Origin: an uncultured Bacteroidales bacterium
Lineage (GTDB): Bacteria > Bacteroidota > Bacteroidia > Bacteroidales > P3
Assembly (NCBI GenBank): GCA_905236405.1
Contig: CAJOQB010000218.1
Location: 1 to 7,558 of the forward strand
Length of the DNA stretch: 7,558 bases
Reading direction: 5' to 3'
The translations under genes and the position numbers were made by a program. Below, piece by piece: positions 5,701 through 7,558 of the stretch; position 1 is the first letter of the stretch; each line of letters begins with the position of its first letter. A model generated the notes under the pieces. It worked only from the letters and a program-made list of their open reading frames with translations. It did not search any database and was not told the DNA's origin.

Positions 5701-7558
5701 GGCAGTTGGTTTACGACACCGTGCCTATCACCAACTTCGGCGCCTACACGCCTCAGACGGTCACCACCAACCCCTACACTGTCTCGGGTTTGACGGCTGC
5801 CACCACCTATTATTTCTATGTGCGTAGCGACTGCGGCAACGAACAGAGTCCTTGGACTATGGGCACCGGCCACACCGCTGTCTGCGACGGAGGCTGCTAT
5901 GTCACCATCGATATGGTGGACAGCTATGGCGACGGATGGAATGGAGCTGGTATCGAAATCTATCAGAACAGCATCATGATTGGCAGCGCCACCATCAACT
6001 CTGGTAGCAGCAACACCGAGTCTATCCTCGTGTGCCCCGGTAGCCCCATCCAGTTCAACTGGGTTGTCGGCAATTATGATAATGAATGCTCCTTCACCAT
6101 CACCGATCCTTTCGATGAGGAAATCTACAGTATATCCAACTGCAGTACGCTCAGCGGCACCTTTGTCACCTACACCACCAGCTGTCAACCCCCCACCTGT
6201 GCACGTCCCACCGGATTGATGGTGGCACAGGCCGGCGTCTCCTCGGTGACCCTCACCTGGACGGGCAATGCCAACAGCTATATTGTCCACTACTACAACG
6301 ACGACACCGATGTCACGTTGACCACCAACACCAACAGCATCAGCATCACCGACCTCGACTCCATGGCCTCCTACCATTGGACAGTGCAAGGCATCTGCAC
6401 AGACAACGACTCCAGTGCTGTGTCGCGTGAGGCATTGTTCAGCACCACCATCTGCGACAACGCACTCGTCGCCACCACCACCGGCAGCGGCAATGCCGGC
6501 AACACCTACTACACCATTGGCAACAGCTGCTACAACTACAGCTACACCCAAACCATCCTCGACAGTGCCGAGATGGTCATGGTGGGCGGAGCCGAAATCA
6601 GCGCCTTCCAGTTCGAAGTCTATGAAGAGAGTGGCCAAGGCCTCTATTTCGACAGCTGCATGATCTACATGGCCAACACCACACGGAGCGAGTTCAACTC
6701 CATCAACCAGCCCGACTTCGAAGTCGTCGACAGCACCTTCACCCTTGTCTATACCGGTTCCCTCAACTTTACCGGCAGCGGTTGGAAGACCTTCCTCTTC
6801 GACTCTACCTTTACTTGGGACGGTCACAGCAACGTGATAGTGGCCATCGCCCGTTACCAAGGCACTTACAGCTGCTCGGCATACTTCACCACCACCTCCT
6901 GCTCAGGCAACAAGACCAGCTATTGGTACAACGACTACACCATCCCTGATGTCACCAATCCTCCCGACAGCTACAATTATGGTGTGATGAGCGCCCGTGC
7001 CAACATGAACTTCATCGCCTGCGGCGCCGGCTGCGGTATCCCCTCGGTCAGCGTTACCAGCAACGACTATCAGTCGGCCACCATCGCTTGGACGGGTGCT
7101 GCCGAACAGTATGAAGTGGCCGTCAAGGCAGCCAACGAAACCACATGGCCCGCCGCCACCTCCGTGTCGAACCTCTACACCTACACCTTCAACGCCCTTG
7201 CCCCTGCCACACAGTACACCGCACGTGTCCGCGCCATCTGCGACGCCGATGAGGATATCGTCTCCGACTGGGGTATGGTCACCTTCACCACCGACAGCTT
7301 GCCTTGCTTCGCTCCCACTGAGATTGAGGTCGACGCACAAGGTCAGCAGGCCGTTGTCAGCTGGACTGCCGGCGGCAACGAGACACAGTGGACCATCCAC
7401 GTCTTCAACACCACCTTCGACCAGGAATACACCGCCAACACCAATCCCTACACCGTCACAGGTCTCACCGCCAACGTCACCTACAACGTGGCTGTCCGCG
7501 CCAATTGTGGCAACGGCTTGGTGTATAGCGACTGGAGCGACACCGTCAGCTTCACCAC
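2742..7558 (+). CDS. Large secreted modular protein: FN3, choice-of-anchor J and DSYGDGWNG domains (3' end beyond window)
   Basis: The frame stays open from ATG 2742 to the window end, 1605 codons. Residues 1-25 are a signal peptide (MSKSTK, hydrophobic core, AQA before Gln26). Domains in order: N-terminal beta-rich domain (~27-198); FN3-1 (199-289); anchor J-1 (290-456); FN3-2 (457-545); anchor J-2 (546-712); FN3-3 (713-802); anchor J-3 (803-958); FN3-4 (959-1047); DSYGDGWNG domain (1048-1152, motif from Asp1060); FN3-5 (1153-1237); a second N-terminal-type domain (1238-1430); FN3-6 (1431-1521); FN3-7 (1522 to the edge). Anchor J domains resemble the cleaved-adhesin beta-sandwich of Porphyromonas proteins, with FE(G/T), FCW and a closing (I/V)DD(L/V/I)(S/T)(V/I). 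The composition is rich in Thr, Ser, Asn, Tyr and Asp and poor in Lys, as in exported proteins. Adhesion or ligand binding at the cell surface is inferred; no catalytic domain is visible. A type IX sorting domain may follow outside the window. Confidence 0.93.
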   Translation, partial: MSKSTKLLSLCVGLLMAIAPGFAQAQVSTITVANGSATNDYVPIYGLYMDAAQHSQFFYHDTMLTAVRGNYISSMVFYSSSSGYTYPSTMTVSLGIKSDNSFGSDFDTTTTLTTVWTGQLTIASNGTMEVFFDVPYLYPTTGGNLMVEFIQTSGVNYSSASFNGMSYTGNGIRNYYDYAPTVQDFLPKCTFSYSSSMPCMRPLNLAGGAVSSDSCFVSWLSAGSGVSYNVYVSDSALTDFSNLTPETTTDTFFYADNLQSGTMYYVYVQSDCGNGSTSSVVGPVVFTTPCSALAQVPYTTGFEGIPTGMLPYCWIAQSQGSSGAGTFPAVYVWAPNALTDSTYLEFESSTGAEELLTLPTFDNSSPLQMSFYITAYSSYYIPETFEVGYMSNGSFVAIDTLELATGAYPDDPVVVYYSSVTTPTLTPAMRANGYGYASYYGYTIFIDDLSVTEVPSCPPVTSVSGSSPVADSLTITWNENGTATNWNVIVSDTVVTNFEDWDVTSTSDNPYLVGDLMANTKYHIYVQADCGGETSPWAHGTIRTACSAANPVPMYEGFEDYNYDYNNPEIPFCWNSVSTYSNYPYVYDYDAHTGSKDLYFYHYNSYADTGVQAIILPAFDTLSNLQMSFYAYADSWSTPDLVEVGVIDTNDTFVPWEVVTLPVGDYNDSPFIVSFAGYEGEGHRPAIRMSVYGLYSSGSIVVDDVSITYIPECSVVQHITIDTISHEMVTLSWDANEMASGWHVVYTDHSFSTPDSTCTSLNLTTNSLTVTGLDGNTPYYFHITTLCNDDSSDYTAYTMRTECYPFQSIPYTTSFETDENYATPFCWYNPTTNEYPYAYDYYSHTGTHSLYFYMSNYSSTENIIALPRMQGLDTLQMQFYVYASSYSMPDTFQVGVLEGNTFVPLTNVTVPADSYSATPVTVYFAGYTGTADRIAFRGTTSNYSYVYVDDITVSRAPDCLPISNITTTSDTTTEVVLSWNANGTTAWQLVYDTVPITNFGAYTPQTVTTNPYTVSGLTAATTYYFYVRSDCGNEQSPWTMGTGHTAVCDGGCYVTIDMVDSYGDGWNGAGIEIYQNSIMIGSATINSGSSNTESILVCPGSPIQFNWVVGNYDNECSFTITDPFDEEIYSISNCSTLSGTFVTYTTSCQPPTCARPTGLMVAQAGVSSVTLTWTGNANSYIVHYYNDDTDVTLTTNTNSISITDLDSMASYHWTVQGICTDNDSSAVSREALFSTTICDNALVATTTGSGNAGNTYYTIGNSCYNYSYTQTILDSAEMVMVGGAEISAFQFEVYEESGQGLYFDSCMIYMANTTRSEFNSINQPDFEVVDSTFTLVYTGSLNFTGSGWKTFLFDSTFTWDGHSNVIVAIARYQGTYSCSAYFTTTSCSGNKTSYWYNDYTIPDVTNPPDSYNYGVMSARANMNFIACGAGCGIPSVSVTSNDYQSATIAWTGAAEQYEVAVKAANETTWPAATSVSNLYTYTFNALAPATQYTARVRAICDADEDIVSDWGMVTFTTDSLPCFAPTEIEVDAQGQQAVVSWTAGGNETQWTIHVFNTTFDQEYTANTNPYTVTGLTANVTYNVAVRANCGNGLVYSDWSDTVSFT
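2820..3335 (+). repeat. N-terminal beta-rich domain, copy 1 of a domain type repeated at 6453-7031
   Basis: Residues 27-198 open with ITVANGSATNDYVPIYG and contain ISSMVFY and VWTGQLTI followed by a Gly-rich turn and NLMVEF. The same order of elements recurs at residues 1238-1430 (NTYYTIGNSCYNYSYTQ, ISAFQFEVY, VYTGSLNF, NVIVAI). I recognise this as a style common in large Bacteroidales surface proteins but cannot assign a named family. Copy 1 lacks the internal cysteines present in copy 2. Homology is judged by eye. Confidence 0.6.
3336..5615 (+). repeat. Three tandem FN3 + choice-of-anchor J coding units
   Basis: The units run 3336-4109, 4110-4877 and 4878-5615 (258, 256 and 246 codons), each opening with the FN3 cysteine and closing just before the next. 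Shared landmarks are W(L/N/D) near FN3 residue 20, a cysteine 73-74 residues into the FN3 (272, 530, 787), an FE(G/T) at the anchor J start, (P/F)CW at 313, 573 and 826, L-Q-M-(S/Q)-F-Y, and a terminal DD(L/V/I)(S/T)(V/I). Units 2 and 3 are closest: bases 4491-4524 and 5247-5280 match at 28 of 34 positions, including an identical CACACGGGAA. Divergence elsewhere implies old duplications followed by drift. Confidence 0.8.
5883..6197 (+). other. DSYGDGWNG-motif domain within the large protein
   Basis: Residues 1048-1152 begin CDGGCYVTIDMVDSYGDGWNG and run on to ESILVCPG, NECSFTI, ISNCSTLSG and TTSCQPPTC. The motif with closely spaced acidic residues (Asp1057, Asp1060, Asp1064) followed by Trp-Asn-Gly recurs in many secreted Bacteroidota proteins. 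The acidic loop looks suited to binding calcium, but that is inference. Seven cysteines (1048, 1052 and later ones) suggest several disulfides. It interrupts the FN3/anchor J alternation exactly where a fourth anchor J domain would be expected. Confidence 0.7.
6453..7031 (+). repeat. Internal copy of the N-terminal domain type (copy 2)
   Basis: Residues 1238-1430 sit between FN3-5 and FN3-6. They share with residues 27-198 the Tyr-rich opening, a predicted amphipathic strand pattern, the V(W/Y)TG(Q/S)L segment and a closing hydrophobic strand. Extra features are cysteines in NSCYN, DSCM, YSCS, TSCSG and FIACGAGC, and a longer loop (about 1290-1310). A domain that usually starts such proteins found in the middle suggests fusion of two modular genes or internal duplication. 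The relationship is inferred from pattern, not from an alignment score. Confidence 0.55.

Noticed and set aside
5391..6860. Minus-strand open frame of 489 codons inside the large gene, and a similar one at 3327-4790
   Set aside because: Both are antisense shadows. The sense frame is dominated by codons such as ACC, GAC, AAC and GCC, whose complements rarely give stops, and the products are low-complexity Gly/Val/Asp-rich sequences.

Overview
The window looks like chromosomal DNA from a Bacteroidota bacterium, most likely an uncultured member of the Bacteroidales. Three things support this. Two back-to-back promoters match the Bacteroides-type pattern (TTTG, 19 bases, TAnnTTTG). Starts lie behind A-rich leaders with no well-placed Shine-Dalgarno. 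The gene content is also typical: a secreted C69 dipeptidase, a secreted endonuclease/exonuclease/phosphatase-fold protein, and a very large exported protein built from fibronectin type III and choice-of-anchor J (cleaved-adhesin-like) domains. Coding DNA is moderately GC-rich with C-ending codons; the single intergenic gap is AT-rich.

Layout: bases 1-2538 hold two genes on the minus strand, 12 bases apart, and almost certainly one operon. The promoter-proximal gene is a C69-family dipeptidase (2538 to 913). The second is an endonuclease/exonuclease/phosphatase-family protein (900 to the left window edge), which lacks only its last few residues. Both have signal peptides, so both products act outside the cytoplasm. 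Bases 2539-2741 are a divergent regulatory region with a promoter facing each way and a small hairpin in the leader of the right-hand gene. From 2742 to the right edge runs one uninterrupted plus-strand reading frame (1605 codons seen, no stop), encoding a secreted modular protein whose C-terminus lies outside the window.

The large protein has a signal peptide, an N-terminal beta-rich domain, three tandem FN3 + choice-of-anchor J units, a fourth FN3, a small domain with a DSYGDGWNG motif, a fifth FN3, a second copy of the N-terminal domain type, and FN3 domains six and seven. A cysteine marks every junction, and each FN3 and each anchor-J domain has a further conserved cysteine, suggesting a disulfide-stabilised surface or secreted chain. 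It resembles type IX secretion cargo, but the expected C-terminal sorting domain would be beyond the edge, so that is inference. The shared promoter region allows coordinated control of the hydrolase pair and the surface protein, but nothing here proves a functional link. I see no RNA genes, CRISPR array, insertion sequence or phage genes.
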